Below are positions 16,678 through 25,775 of a DNA stretch of 37,465 bases, in pieces. Position numbers and translations under genes: made by a program. The notes beneath the pieces were generated by a model. It was not told the origin of the DNA and searched no databases. It saw only the letters and a list, made by a program, of their open reading frames with translations. Numbering within the stretch: position 1 is the first letter of the stretch; each line of letters opens with the position of its first letter. The DNA is taken from positions 1 through 37,465 of the forward strand of contig JAUJOY010000004.1 in NCBI GenBank assembly GCA_030447385.1. The letters run 5' to 3'. Source of the DNA: Mycobacteriales bacterium. GTDB taxonomy: Bacteria; Actinomycetota; Actinomycetes; Mycobacteriales; SCTD01.

Positions 16678-18081
16678 TCAGCCCGGCGGGAGCGCCGCCA
16701 GCTGGGCGTCGAGCCAGGCCTGAGGGGGCAGCGCGGTGGCGGCGGCGGCCAGACGGGCCGAGCGCTCGGCCCGCTGAGCCGGTGGCGTCGACAGCGCGTC
16801 GTGCAGCGCCTGCGCCGTCTGCACCACGTCGTAAGGGTTGACCAGGTGCGCGTCCGCACCGAGCTCGTCGGCCGCACCCGCCTGCCGGGACAGCACGAGC
16901 GAGACCCCCCGCGCGGACAGCACCGGGCCCTCCTTCGCCACGAGGTTCATCCCGTCCCGCAGGGGGTTCACCAGCAGCACGTCCGCGAGCGTGTAGGCCG
17001 CGAGTGAGCGCGGGTAGTCATCGCGCACCTCCAGCTGCACCGGAAGCCACCCGTCGAGGGCGAACTCCTCGTTGACCTCCCGCGCCACCCGCTGCACCTC
17101 ACCCGTGTAGGCGCGGTACTCCGGCAGGTCGTGCCGCGAGGGGTACGCGAAGGCCAGGTGCACCACCTTGCGCCGCCACTGCGGCTGGATCCGCAGCAGC
17201 TCGCGGTAGGCCTCGAGCCCGCGCACGATGTTCTTGCTCAGCTCGGTGCGGTCGATCCGCAGGATCAGCTGGCAGCCGCCCACCTGCTCGCGCAGCAGCG
17301 GGAGCCGCCCCTGCACGTCAGGCTGCGCGGCGCGCTGCTGCAGCTCGGCCCGGTCGATGCCGAGCGGGTGCACCGACACCCGCGTCCTGTGCCCTTCGTG
17401 GGTCAGGACGTCGCCGGACAGGTCGGCGCCGAGCACGTCGACGCAGCAGCGGGCGAACGCCTCGGCCCAGCGGCGGGAGTGGAAGCCGACCGCGTCCGCT
17501 CCCAGCATGCCGAGCAGCACCTCCTGGGCGATCTCGTCCGGCAGCAGGCAGAAGTACTCCGGCGGTGCCCACGGCGTGTGGCTGAAGTGGCCGATCCGCA
17601 GGTCCGGCCGGCGCTCCCGCAGCTGCCGCGGGGTGAGCGCCAGGTGGTAGTCCTGCACGAGCACCGCCGCTCCGGGCGACGCCGCCTCGGCCAGCGCCTC
17701 GGTGAAGGCGGCGCCGTAGGCCCGGTAGGCGGCCCACTCGCGACGGGTGCGGCTGTCGAAGACCGGTGTGGTGGCGGTGTCGAACAGCAGGTGCGAGACG
17801 AACCACAAGGTGGCGTTGGCGACCCGGTTGTAGGCGCGGTCGAACGTCACCGGGTCCAGGTCCAGCATCTGCACGCCGGCCGGCACCTGCCCGTACCGCA
17901 CCGCACGGCGGTCCGCGGCCGACAGCGCCGCGCAGACCCAGAGCGCCTCCCCGGCCGCGCAGGCGCCGGCTACCGCGGAGACGAGGCCGCCGGCTCCGCG
18001 CTGCGCGACCAGGTCGCCGCGGGCGTCCTCGCCGAAGGAGAGCGGGCCCCGGTTGGAGGCCAGCAGCAGCGGGGCGGTCAC
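16678..18081 (-). CDS. otsA: Trehalose-6-phosphate synthase
   Basis: The 467-residue GT20 enzyme joins a nucleoside-diphospho-glucose to glucose-6-phosphate. Motifs: SNRGPLSF at the start, GAGGLVSAV, VQDYHLALTP, GHFSHTPWAPPEYF, IDRTELSKNI (donor/phosphate binding), and the late NPLRDGMNLVAKE. The GTG start sits 6 nt after TAGCCT, so the message is probably leaderless. It is divergent from thrC, with the two promoters within about 30 bases. The partner phosphatase otsB lies 2.3 kb away on the other strand. Confidence 0.92.
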   Translation of the reverse strand: MTAPLLLASNRGPLSFGEDARGDLVAQRGAGGLVSAVAGACAAGEALWVCAALSAADRRAVRYGQVPAGVQMLDLDPVTFDRAYNRVANATLWFVSHLLFDTATTPVFDSRTRREWAAYRAYGAAFTEALAEAASPGAAVLVQDYHLALTPRQLRERRPDLRIGHFSHTPWAPPEYFCLLPDEIAQEVLLGMLGADAVGFHSRRWAEAFARCCVDVLGADLSGDVLTHEGHRTRVSVHPLGIDRAELQQRAAQPDVQGRLPLLREQVGGCQLILRIDRTELSKNIVRGLEAYRELLRIQPQWRRKVVHLAFAYPSRHDLPEYRAYTGEVQRVAREVNEEFALDGWLPVQLEVRDDYPRSLAAYTLADVLLVNPLRDGMNLVAKEGPVLSARGVSLVLSRQAGAADELGADAHLVNPYDVVQTAQALHDALSTPPAQRAERSARLAAAATALPPQAWLDAQLAALPPG

Positions 18082-18087
18082 GTGCGC

Positions 18088-18093
18088 AGGCTA
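18088..18093 (-). promoter_or_regulatory. Candidate -10 element of otsA
   Basis: TAGCCT on the minus strand, 6 nt before the otsA GTG at 18081. It lies close to the plus-strand -10 of thrC at 18112-18117, so polymerase binding at one may hinder the other. Confidence 0.5.
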
Positions 18094-18111
18094 GCCACGC
18101 GACAGCGCCCG

Positions 18112-18117
18112 TACACT
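18112..18117 (+). promoter_or_regulatory. Candidate -10 element of thrC leader
   Basis: TACACT, 32 bases upstream of the 5' strand of the riboswitch P1 stem. No clear -35 is seen. It would start transcription near 18124, leaving room for the complete riboswitch. Confidence 0.45.
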
Positions 18118-18148
18118 CCACGAGAACACCTCCAACTGCATACGCACG

Positions 18149-18257
18149 CTCATCCCGAGGGGCACCAGGGACACGGCCCGATGACGCCCCGGCAACCAGC
18201 GCTGCTGCGCCAGGTGCCAAGTCCGTCCCGCGCGAGACCCGACGCGGGAAAGATGAG
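18149..18257 (+). promoter_or_regulatory. SAM-I (S-box) riboswitch
   Basis: All core SAM-I elements are readable in order. P1 is CTCATC (18149-18154) with GATGAG (18252-18257). The GAGGGGC / AGGGA block follows, then the kink-turn GGCCCGATGA, CCCCGGCAACC, then AGGTGCCAA with TCC, a P4 hairpin CCCGCG/CGCGGG, and GAAAGATGAG closing P1. The 3' strand of P1 overlaps the GAGGAG ribosome-binding site of thrC (18255-18260), and the start codon follows 12 nt later. SAM binding should hide the site, pointing to translational OFF control without a separate terminator. Confidence 0.93.
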
Positions 18258-18269
18258 GAGATCCACGTC

Positions 18270-19529
18270 GTGACCACGCTCGACCTCCCTGCTGCCTTCG
18301 CCGACTCCCCTGCCCGGGCGCTCGTCTGTCGCGAGTGCGGCCACGAGGTCGCACTGTCGCCGGTCCACGTCTGCGTGGAGTGCTTCGCGCCGCTCGAGGT
18401 GCTGTACGACCTCGACAAGCTCCGTTCGGTGACCCGCCAGGGCATCGAGGCCGGCCCGCACACCATCTGGCGCTACGCGGGCCTGCTACCCGCAGGCCAG
18501 GACCTCGCCACCCGGGTCGACCTCGGTGCGGGGATGACGCCGCTGCGCAAGGCGGACAACCTCGCCAGGGCGCTCGGCATGAGGACGCTGTGGGTCAAGG
18601 ACGACAGCGCCAACCCGACGCACTCGTTCAAGGACCGGGTGGTCTCGGTGGCCCTGTCGGCGGCCCGGGCCTTCGGCTACACCACCGTCTCCTGCGCCTC
18701 GACGGGCAACCTCGCGAACAGCGTCGCCGCCCACGCCACTCAGGCCGGGCTGCGGGCGGTCGTGTTCATCCCGAACGACCTCGAGCAGGGCAAGGTCGTG
18801 CAGACCGCCGTCTACGGCCAGACGCTCGTCGCGATCGAGGGCAACTACGACGACGTCAACCGGCTCTGCAGCGAGATCGCCGAGAACGAGGAGTGGGCGT
18901 TCGTCAACGTCAACGTCCGCCCCTACTACGCCGAGGGATCCAAGACCCTCGGCTACGAGGTGGCCGAGCAGCTCGGCTGGCGCCTGCCGCAGCAGGTGGT
19001 CGTCCCGATGGCGTCCGGCTCGCTGCTCACCAAGATCGACAAGGCCTTCGGCGAGCTGACCAAGCTCGGCCTGGTGGAGGACGCGCCGGTGAAGGTGTAC
19101 GGCGCGCAGGCCACCGGCTGCTCGCCGATCGCGACGGCGTTCGAGAACGGCTGGGACACCGTCCGCCCCGTCAAGCCGGACACCATCGCGAGGTCGCTGG
19201 CGATCGGCAACCCGGCCGACGGGCCGTACGCCCTCGACGCCGTGCGGCGCACCGGCGGGGCCATGGGCCACGTCTCCGACGAGCAGGTCGTGGAGGGCAT
19301 CCGGCTGCTGGCCTCCACAGAGGGGCTGTTCGCCGAGACCGCCGGCGGGGTCACGGTCGCCACGCTGCGGCAGCTGCTCGAGCGCGGGCAGGTCGACCCG
19401 GACGCCGAGACGGTGCTCTACAACACCGGTGACGGGCTGAAGACCCTCGATGCGGTCGCCGGCGAGGTGGGTCCGACCGCGACGATCGCGCCGTCGTACA
19501 GCGCCTTCGTGAAGACCGGCCTGGCCTAG
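18270..19529 (+). CDS. thrC: Threonine synthase
   Basis: The 419-residue PLP enzyme converts O-phosphohomoserine to threonine. It begins with a four-cysteine, zinc-ribbon-like segment (CRECGHEV, then CVECFAP; residues ~21-40). GAGMTPLRKADNL follows, then the PLP lysine in NPTHSFKDRVV, the phosphate loop SCASTGNLANS and a late VLYNTGDGLKTLD. The GTG at 18270 follows GAGGAG by 9 bases; earlier in-frame starts lie in the riboswitch and otsA-opposing DNA and are rejected. A cysteate-synthase-like or other beta-replacing activity of a paralogue cannot be excluded. Expression is likely set by the SAM-I element just upstream. Confidence 0.93.
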   Translation: MTTLDLPAAFADSPARALVCRECGHEVALSPVHVCVECFAPLEVLYDLDKLRSVTRQGIEAGPHTIWRYAGLLPAGQDLATRVDLGAGMTPLRKADNLARALGMRTLWVKDDSANPTHSFKDRVVSVALSAARAFGYTTVSCASTGNLANSVAAHATQAGLRAVVFIPNDLEQGKVVQTAVYGQTLVAIEGNYDDVNRLCSEIAENEEWAFVNVNVRPYYAEGSKTLGYEVAEQLGWRLPQQVVVPMASGSLLTKIDKAFGELTKLGLVEDAPVKVYGAQATGCSPIATAFENGWDTVRPVKPDTIARSLAIGNPADGPYALDAVRRTGGAMGHVSDEQVVEGIRLLASTEGLFAETAGGVTVATLRQLLERGQVDPDAETVLYNTGDGLKTLDAVAGEVGPTATIAPSYSAFVKTGLA

Positions 19530-20006
19530 ATGAGGGCGACCGCCGCGGGGTTCGTGTCGGTCGTGCTGCTGTGCGGCTGCACGGCCAACGACCCGACGCT
19601 GGACGTGCCGGCTGCGGGGCCGGTGGCTGCCGCACAGCGGATCACCGCCACCCTGGACGGCGTCGCGCTGACCCTCGAGGTGGCGGACGAGCCGGCCGAA
19701 CGTGCGGTCGGCCTGATGCGGCGCACCTCGGTCCCGCCAGGGACCGGCATGGTGTTCCGCTACGACGCCCCGGTGAACGAGCGCTACTACATGTTCGACG
19801 TCCCGGTCCCGCTGCGCGCGGTGTTCCTGCGCGACGGCACGGTGGTCTCGTCGGTCCTCATGCCCCCGTGCACGGAGCCGGTTGCGAGCGCCTGCCCGCT
19901 GTACGGCGCGGAGGCGCCCTACGACACGGTGGTCGAGACCGCTCCGGAGACGCTTCCCGACGTGGCACCCGGGGACCGGTACGTCGTGACCGGTACCGCC
20001 TCCTAG
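19530..20006 (+). CDS. DUF192 lipoprotein
   Basis: The 158-residue protein starts with ATG immediately after the thrC stop codon, with no bases between, so translation probably depends on thrC. The N-terminus is a lipoprotein signal (VVLLCGCTAND, lipobox LCGC, Cys17). The rest is DUF192: RITATLDGVALTLEVADEPAERAVGLMRRT, then GTGMVFRYD and YYMFDVPVPLRAVFLRDGTV. The family is small, beta-rich and of unknown function. The two cysteines near MPPCTEPVASACP may form a disulfide outside the membrane. Confidence 0.85.
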   Translation: MRATAAGFVSVVLLCGCTANDPTLDVPAAGPVAAAQRITATLDGVALTLEVADEPAERAVGLMRRTSVPPGTGMVFRYDAPVNERYYMFDVPVPLRAVFLRDGTVVSSVLMPPCTEPVASACPLYGAEAPYDTVVETAPETLPDVAPGDRYVVTGTAS

Positions 20007-20009
20007 GCT
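20004..20009 (+). promoter_or_regulatory. Candidate -10 element, M20 dipeptidase gene
   Basis: TAGGCT overlaps the stop codon of the DUF192 gene and ends 6 nt before the GTG at 20016; no Shine-Dalgarno sequence is present. Confidence 0.5.
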
Positions 20010-20015
20010 CGACGG

Positions 20016-21344
20016 GTGAGGACCCCGCGCGAGGCCATCCGCCACCAGATGCCCGCCGCCCGGGCGGACCTGGAGGCGCTCGTGCGCATCCCCACCGTCT
20101 CCTCGGATGCCATGCAGCGCGACGCGGTGAAGCGGGCGTGCGAGTCCGTCGGGCAGATGGCCAGCGGCGCGGGCGCCGCGCAGGTGCGGGTGCTGTCCGC
20201 GAGCGGCGGCGCCCCTGCGGTGGTGGCTACGTGGCCAGCTCCCGAGGGGGCACCGACCGTGCTGCTCTACGCGCATCTCGACGTGCAGCCGACCGGTCCG
20301 GTGCAGGAGTGGACCAGCCCGCCGTTCGAGCCGGAGGAGCGCAACGGCCGGCTCTACGGCCGCGGCGCGGCTGACGACAAGGCGGGCGTGCTGATGCACC
20401 TCGCCGTGCTGCGCGCCTTTGACGGCTGTCCACCTGTGGGGGTGGTGCTGTTCGTGGAGGGTGAGGAGGAGATCGGGTCACCGACTCTTCCGGCGCTGCT
20501 GGCCGAGCACCGCGACCTGCTGCGCGCAGACGTGATCGTCATCGCCGACTCGGCCAACGCCTCCGGCGACGTGCCGGCATTCACCACGAGCCTGCGCGGT
20601 CTGATCGACGTGCTCGTGGAGGTGCGCGTCCTGGAGCGGCCGGTGCACTCGGGCATGTTCGGTGGCGCGGTCCCCGACGCCCTCACCGCGCTGTGCCACC
20701 TGCTGGCCACCCTGCACGACCGTGCCGGGGCCGTGGCCGTCGCTGGGCTGCACGCGTCGGACTCGTCAGCACCGCAACCGGACGAGCAGGTGTTCCGCAG
20801 CGATGCCGGGCTGCTGCCGGGCGTGGAGCTGATCGGCCACGGGTCGCTGCCCGACCGGCTCTGGCACCAGCCGGCTCTGGCCGTCCTCGGCATGGACGCG
20901 CCGTCGACCGACGAGGCGTCCAACGTCCTGCTGCCCCGCGCCCGGGCGAAGGTCAGCCTGCGTCTGGCGCCCGGACAGGACGAGCACGACGCGCTTAAGG
21001 CCCTGACCGACCACCTCGTCGAGCACGCCGTCTGGGGCAGCGAGGTCGAGGTCAGCGCCGGGGCGGTTGGGGGTGCGTTCGCGCTCGAGACGACCGGTCC
21101 CGTCTACGACCTCGCCCGCACGGTCTTCGAGGAGGCGTACGGCAACGCGGCGGTGGAGACGGGTATCGGCGGCTCCATCCCGTTCATCGCGGAGTTCGCG
21201 AGGGCCTACCCCGGCGCGACGGTGCTCGTGACCGGCGTCGGTGATCCGGCCTCGCGGTGGCACGGCATCGACGAGAGCCTCGACCTCGCGATGTGGGAGC
21301 GGGCCTGCCTGGCTGAGGCGCTGCTGCTCGCGCGGCTGACGTGA
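20016..21344 (+). CDS. M20-family dipeptidase / zinc peptidase
   Basis: The 442-residue cytosolic metallopeptidase has the M20 ligands in order: LLYAHLDVQP (His, catalytic Asp), GRGAADDKAG (bridging Asp), FVEGEEEIGSP (general-base Glu and ligand Glu), VIADSAN (Asp) and a late WHGIDE (His). The internal lid/dimerisation domain starts around RGLIDVLVEVRV with PVHSGMFGG. It fits the dipeptidase branch of M20 (PepV/CNDP-like) of about 440-460 residues. Its stop overlaps the next gene's start (GTGA). Confidence 0.9.
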   Translation: MRTPREAIRHQMPAARADLEALVRIPTVSSDAMQRDAVKRACESVGQMASGAGAAQVRVLSASGGAPAVVATWPAPEGAPTVLLYAHLDVQPTGPVQEWTSPPFEPEERNGRLYGRGAADDKAGVLMHLAVLRAFDGCPPVGVVLFVEGEEEIGSPTLPALLAEHRDLLRADVIVIADSANASGDVPAFTTSLRGLIDVLVEVRVLERPVHSGMFGGAVPDALTALCHLLATLHDRAGAVAVAGLHASDSSAPQPDEQVFRSDAGLLPGVELIGHGSLPDRLWHQPALAVLGMDAPSTDEASNVLLPRARAKVSLRLAPGQDEHDALKALTDHLVEHAVWGSEVEVSAGAVGGAFALETTGPVYDLARTVFEEAYGNAAVETGIGGSIPFIAEFARAYPGATVLVTGVGDPASRWHGIDESLDLAMWERACLAEALLLARLT

Positions 21345-21703
21345 GCGTCGAGGAGGGCCTGACCCGTCTCCTGGGTCGCTGGGCCGCTGGATCGGTCGTG
21401 GTGGGCAGTGCCCTGAGCGCGATCCCGGCCACGAGGGGCTTCGGCCGCCAGACGCTGGCCTGGGGCGTCGTCGACGGCGCCATCGCGTACGCCGGGATCC
21501 GCAAGCGCTCGAGCGCGGGCCCTACAGATCCCCGGCGCCTGCGGCGGATCCTGCTGCTCAACGCCGGGGCAGACGTCGGCTACCTCGTCGCTGCAGGGGC
21601 GCTGCTGCGCCGGCCGCGATGGCGCGGGGATGCTCTGGCAGTCCTGGTGCAGGGCGGGTTCCTGCTGGCGCTCGACGCCGGTGCAGCGGCTCGCCTGCGC
21701 TGA
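21341..21703 (+). CDS. Small multispanning membrane protein, possibly DUF6992-like
   Basis: The 120-residue protein has three or four hydrophobic segments: WAAGSVVVGSALSAI, LAWGVVDGAIAYAGI, LLLNAGADVGYLVAAGALL and LAVLVQGGFLLALDAGAAA. The pattern resembles a small membrane family I tentatively recall as DUF6992. No catalytic residues stand out. The GTG start overlaps the M20 stop, so the two are coupled. Function unknown. Confidence 0.7.
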   Translation: MSVEEGLTRLLGRWAAGSVVVGSALSAIPATRGFGRQTLAWGVVDGAIAYAGIRKRSSAGPTDPRRLRRILLLNAGADVGYLVAAGALLRRPRWRGDALAVLVQGGFLLALDAGAAARLR

Positions 21704-21870
21704 AGGGTCGCGGCACGTCCGGCGCCGCCCGTCAAACGTCACCACGGGTGAGGCCCGCCTGTGGGACACGTTACCTATGTCTCACCGGTGCGGTTGGTGC
21801 GCCCGGAGGCCTGAGGGCACACACCACCCGACATCATCCGCGCCCTCGGGCGCCTCACGGAGGGAACTAC

Positions 21871-22149
21871 ATGCGCAGAGCCCTCGCCACCGCGACCTTT
21901 GCCGGCGTCATCGTGCTCGTCCCGGTGACGGCCACGACGGCCTCTGCCGACCCGGGCACGGCTGTCGTCGCCCAGACCGGTACCGACAGAGACGAACCGG
22001 CTCTCCAGGACGGCAACGACGACACCGGGAAGTACGGGCTGATCGGCCTGTCGGGGCTGCTCGGCCTGTTCGGCTACAAGAAGTACAAGGACCACCGCGA
22101 CACGCGGTCGGGCACCGACGGTACCGACGGCAGCTCCCGCCGGGTCTGA
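21871..22149 (+). CDS. Small secreted protein with Gly-Leu tail (WGxxGxxG-like), copy 1
   Basis: A 92-residue protein; ATG at 21871 after GGAGGG. It has a clear Sec signal peptide (MRRALATATFAGVIVLVPV..., cleavage probably after TASA), an acidic spacer (EPALQDGNDDTGKYG) and the hydrophobic repeat GLIGLSGLLGLFG followed by a Lys/His/Arg-rich tail. This resembles the WGxxGxxG family, except that the Trp is replaced by Tyr (GKYGLIG). The hydrophobic segment plus basic tail looks like a membrane-stop or sorting signal. A paralogue follows 41 bases downstream. Confidence 0.78.
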   Translation: MRRALATATFAGVIVLVPVTATTASADPGTAVVAQTGTDRDEPALQDGNDDTGKYGLIGLSGLLGLFGYKKYKDHRDTRSGTDGTDGSSRRV

Positions 22150-22190
22150 CCCCTTCTTCCCTTCTTCTACCCACCTCAAGGAGAACTCCC

Positions 22191-22418
22191 ATGCGCAAGA
22201 CCCTGGCCGTCCTGGCCCTGACCGCCTCCCTCTCAGGCGGTGCCACGGTGCTCGCCACCACCACCGCGTATGCCGCTCCGGTCCCCGCCACCCAGGCCAC
22301 GCCGGAGAACGCCGACAAGGACGACAGCGACAAGACCGGTCTGCTAGGTCTGCTCGGCCTGCTCGGCCTGGCCGGGCTCGCCAAGAAGAAGGAGCACGTG
22401 GACCACGGTCGGAACTAG
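22191..22418 (+). CDS. Small secreted protein with Gly-Leu tail (WGxxGxxG-like), copy 2
   Basis: A 75-residue protein; ATG at 22191 after AAGGAG. It has a signal peptide ending near AYAAP, a short spacer (ATPENADKDDSDKTG), then LLGLLGLLGLAGLAKKKEH. It shares its plan with the preceding gene but is shorter and has Thr in place of the family Trp. Both are probably one transcript, ended by the perfect hairpin at 22436-22462. Role unknown; it could be a small envelope-associated protein. Confidence 0.78.
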   Translation: MRKTLAVLALTASLSGGATVLATTTAYAAPVPATQATPENADKDDSDKTGLLGLLGLLGLAGLAKKKEHVDHGRN

Positions 22419-22435
22419 CACCGGTCCTCGCCGGA

Positions 22436-22466
22436 GCCGGGGCGCCGCTGCGGCGCCCCGGCTTCT
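22436..22466 (+). terminator. Rho-independent terminator candidate
   Basis: A perfect 13-bp inverted repeat (arms 22436-22448 and 22450-22462) is followed by TTCTTC. It lies 18 bases after the second small secreted protein gene and should separate it from groEL. Confidence 0.8.
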
Positions 22467-22529
22467 TCGCGTCCACCGGTGGGGCCCGCCGCGCGAGGCC
22501 ACCAGCAGGGCCGGTTCCCGCGACGGCGG

Positions 22530-22556
22530 CTTGCACTCTCGTAGGCAGAGTGCTAA
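22530..22556 (+). promoter_or_regulatory. CIRCE operator 1 (HrcA)
   Basis: GCACTC (22533-22538), nine bases, GAGTGCTAA (22548-22556); the left arm reads CTTGCACTC against the consensus TTAGCACTC. Placed about 120 bases before groEL. HrcA binding here represses chaperonin genes until heat or unfolding stress. Confidence 0.9.
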
Positions 22557-22564
22557 ACCAGTGG

Positions 22565-22591
22565 GTAGCACTCTGACGTGTTGAGTGCCAG
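22565..22591 (+). promoter_or_regulatory. CIRCE operator 2 (HrcA)
   Basis: TAGCACTC (22566-22573), nine bases, GAGTGC (22583-22588). It starts nine bases after the first CIRCE. The tandem pair suggests cooperative HrcA binding across the groEL promoter. Confidence 0.85.
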
Positions 22592-22604
22592 ATCTGGCAG
22601 GTGA

Positions 22605-24308
<1,704 letters not shown>

Positions 24309-24329
24309 GTCCGGCACCTCCGCCCGTAC

Positions 24330-24365
24330 GACGGGGCGGTCACCCTTGCGGGTGGCCGCCCCGTC
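24330..24365. terminator. Bidirectional terminator between groEL and the convergent gene
   Basis: Sixteen-base arms (24330-24345 and 24350-24365) pair with a single T/G wobble around a TTGC loop. There is no long T-tract. It begins 21 bases after groEL and includes the last coding bases and stop of the convergent gene. Confidence 0.75.
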
Positions 24366-25026
24366 GGCTGTCCGGCACCAGCACCGGCACGTCGACCGGG
24401 ACCTCGTCGCCGAGCCGGAAGCCCCCGAGCAGCGGCAGGTCGTCCCCGCTCCAGAAGCGGCCCGGGTCGTACCACTGCGGTGGCCGGTCCGGTGGCAGCA
24501 GCGACATGGCGGTGTAGGTACGGGCCAGCACCTCCGCGCAGTAGGCCGTGTCGATGCGGGCTGACTCGGCCGGCCGCTTCCCCACCGGCACCCGAGCACC
24601 GAGCCAGCCGGCCGCGAGACCCGCGGTCGTGGGGAAAGGTGTGCCGTCCAGGCGCGCGATCGTCTGCAGCACCGCGTCCTCCATGGCGGCCGTCACGTCG
24701 CCGCCGAGCTGGCGCAGCCAGGCCCGCTGGCCGTACCGGGTGGTCCAGGTGGTCACGGCGTCGTACAGGTCGTGCAGCTGCACGCCCCGGTGGTGGTCGC
24801 CCGACCACAGGTCCGGCAGCGACCGGCCGAGCTCGGCGTGCCACATCAGCGGCGGCAGGTCCTCCAGCACCACGGACATGCCGACGTGGTTGACCGGGCT
24901 GTTCGTAGTGACGCGGATGAGCCAGTCGGCGGCCGAGCTCCCGCGGAACAGCCACACGTCACCGGTCCGGGTCAGCTCGACGGCGTCGCTCAGCATCAGC
25001 CGGGTCCCCGCCGTACCCGGTGTCAT
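24340..25026 (-). CDS. YiiX/NlpC-P60-like papain-fold cysteine hydrolase
   Basis: A 228-residue protein without a signal peptide. LTRTGDVWLFRGSSAADWLIR (residues ~18-38) and SPVNHVGMSV (~43-52) carry a His, and IDTAYCAEVLARTYTAMSLL (~159-178) carries a Cys, in the permuted Cys/His order of YiiX/YebB-like NlpC/P60 relatives. YDPGRFWSGDDLPLLGGFRLGDE near the end is characteristic of the actinobacterial homologues. The substrate (peptidoglycan peptide, acyl group or other) is unknown. The ATG is leaderless after TAGACT and divergent from a one-helix peptide gene. Its end overlaps the groEL terminator. Confidence 0.75.
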   Translation of the reverse strand: MTPGTAGTRLMLSDAVELTRTGDVWLFRGSSAADWLIRVTTNSPVNHVGMSVVLEDLPPLMWHAELGRSLPDLWSGDHHRGVQLHDLYDAVTTWTTRYGQRAWLRQLGGDVTAAMEDAVLQTIARLDGTPFPTTAGLAAGWLGARVPVGKRPAESARIDTAYCAEVLARTYTAMSLLPPDRPPQWYDPGRFWSGDDLPLLGGFRLGDEVPVDVPVLVPDSRRGGHPQG

Positions 25027-25032
25027 GGCGGC

Positions 25033-25038
25033 AGTCTA
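25033..25038 (-). promoter_or_regulatory. Candidate -10 element, YiiX-like gene
   Basis: TAGACT on the minus strand, 6 nt before the ATG at 25026. On the plus strand CAGACT (25047-25052) stands 6 nt before the divergent ATG at 25059. Confidence 0.45.
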
Positions 25039-25058
25039 GGAACGGGCAGACTGCCCTC

Positions 25059-25217
25059 ATGCGCTGGTGGAAGGCCCTCGGACTGGCGGGCGTTGCGGGC
25101 GTGGCTGCTTCAGGAGCCGTGATGGTCCGCAGCGAGCGCCGCCGCCGCGCCTACACGCCCGATGAGGTGCACGCTCGGCTGCGGGAGCGGGCGCAGGAGC
25201 ATGCCGGGCGCTCCTGA
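25059..25217 (+). CDS. Small single-span membrane protein
   Basis: A 52-residue protein with one hydrophobic segment (ALGLAGVAGVAASGAVMV, residues ~6-23), then a very basic stretch (RSERRRRAY) and an amphipathic TPDEVHARLRERAQEHA. No Shine-Dalgarno sequence is visible, and CAGACT six bases before the ATG may serve as the -10 of a leaderless message. Such short proteins are common and unnamed in actinomycetes. A coding role is likely but not certain. Confidence 0.6.
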   Translation: MRWWKALGLAGVAGVAASGAVMVRSERRRRAYTPDEVHARLRERAQEHAGRS

Positions 25218-25291
25218 CGGCGGCGTCAGCGAGCAGGATCGGCTCTGCCATCCTGTCCCCAGGACACAGGAGCACTGGAGGACGGCCGCAC

Positions 25292-25771
25292 ATGACGACG
25301 AACGGCGAGCAGGCGTACCAGCTCTACTCCGCGGCGGTAGGGCAGCCCGAGGGCACAGGCGACTGGCTGCAGATCACCCAGGAGCGGATCGACGCCTTCG
25401 CCGACGTCACCGACGACCACCAGTTCATCCACGTCGACCCGGAGGCGTGCAAGGAGCTCTCCCCGTGGGGAGTGCCGATCGCGCACGGCTTCCTGACGCT
25501 GTCCCTGCTCACCAAGCTGTCCGAGAGCATCCCCCAGGACGCCGGCCGGCTGCAGGGCATCCTCATGGGGGTCAACTACGGCTTCGAGAAGGTGCGGTTC
25601 GTCAGCCCGGTCAAGGTCGGCTCCCGCATCCGGGCCTCCAGCGTCCTTGCCGCTGTCGACGCCAAGGACGTCAACACGCTGCAGGTCACCCGCACGATGA
25701 CGGTGGAGATCGAGGGCGAGGCCAAGCCGGCTCTCGTCGCGGACTGGGTCGCCCGGCTCGTCTACTCCTAG
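25292..25771 (+). CDS. MaoC-family dehydratase (R-specific enoyl-CoA hydratase-like)
   Basis: The 159-residue hot-dog-fold enzyme shows the MaoC hydratase motif FADVTDDHQFIHVDPEACKE (residues ~36-55, catalytic Asp and His) followed by GVPIAHGFLTLSLL. It would hydrate a 2-enoyl-thioester to an (R)-3-hydroxyacyl-thioester. The ATG follows GGAGGACGG at normal distance. A membrane-anchored protein of unknown role starts five bases after its stop. The acyl substrate is not determinable. Confidence 0.88.
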   Translation: MTTNGEQAYQLYSAAVGQPEGTGDWLQITQERIDAFADVTDDHQFIHVDPEACKELSPWGVPIAHGFLTLSLLTKLSESIPQDAGRLQGILMGVNYGFEKVRFVSPVKVGSRIRASSVLAAVDAKDVNTLQVTRTMTVEIEGEAKPALVADWVARLVYS

Positions 25772-25775
25772 AGCG

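Noticed and set aside
14484-16841. A 785-codon plus-strand open frame opposite the AAA ATPase
   Set aside because: Composition is typical of antisense GC-rich DNA, and the opposite strand has intact AAA motifs.
17766-18269. Extended N-terminus for threonine synthase from an upstream in-frame start
   Set aside because: It would run antisense through otsA and across the riboswitch, and is Arg/Pro-rich; the GTG at 18270 has a proper ribosome-binding site and the conserved N-terminus.
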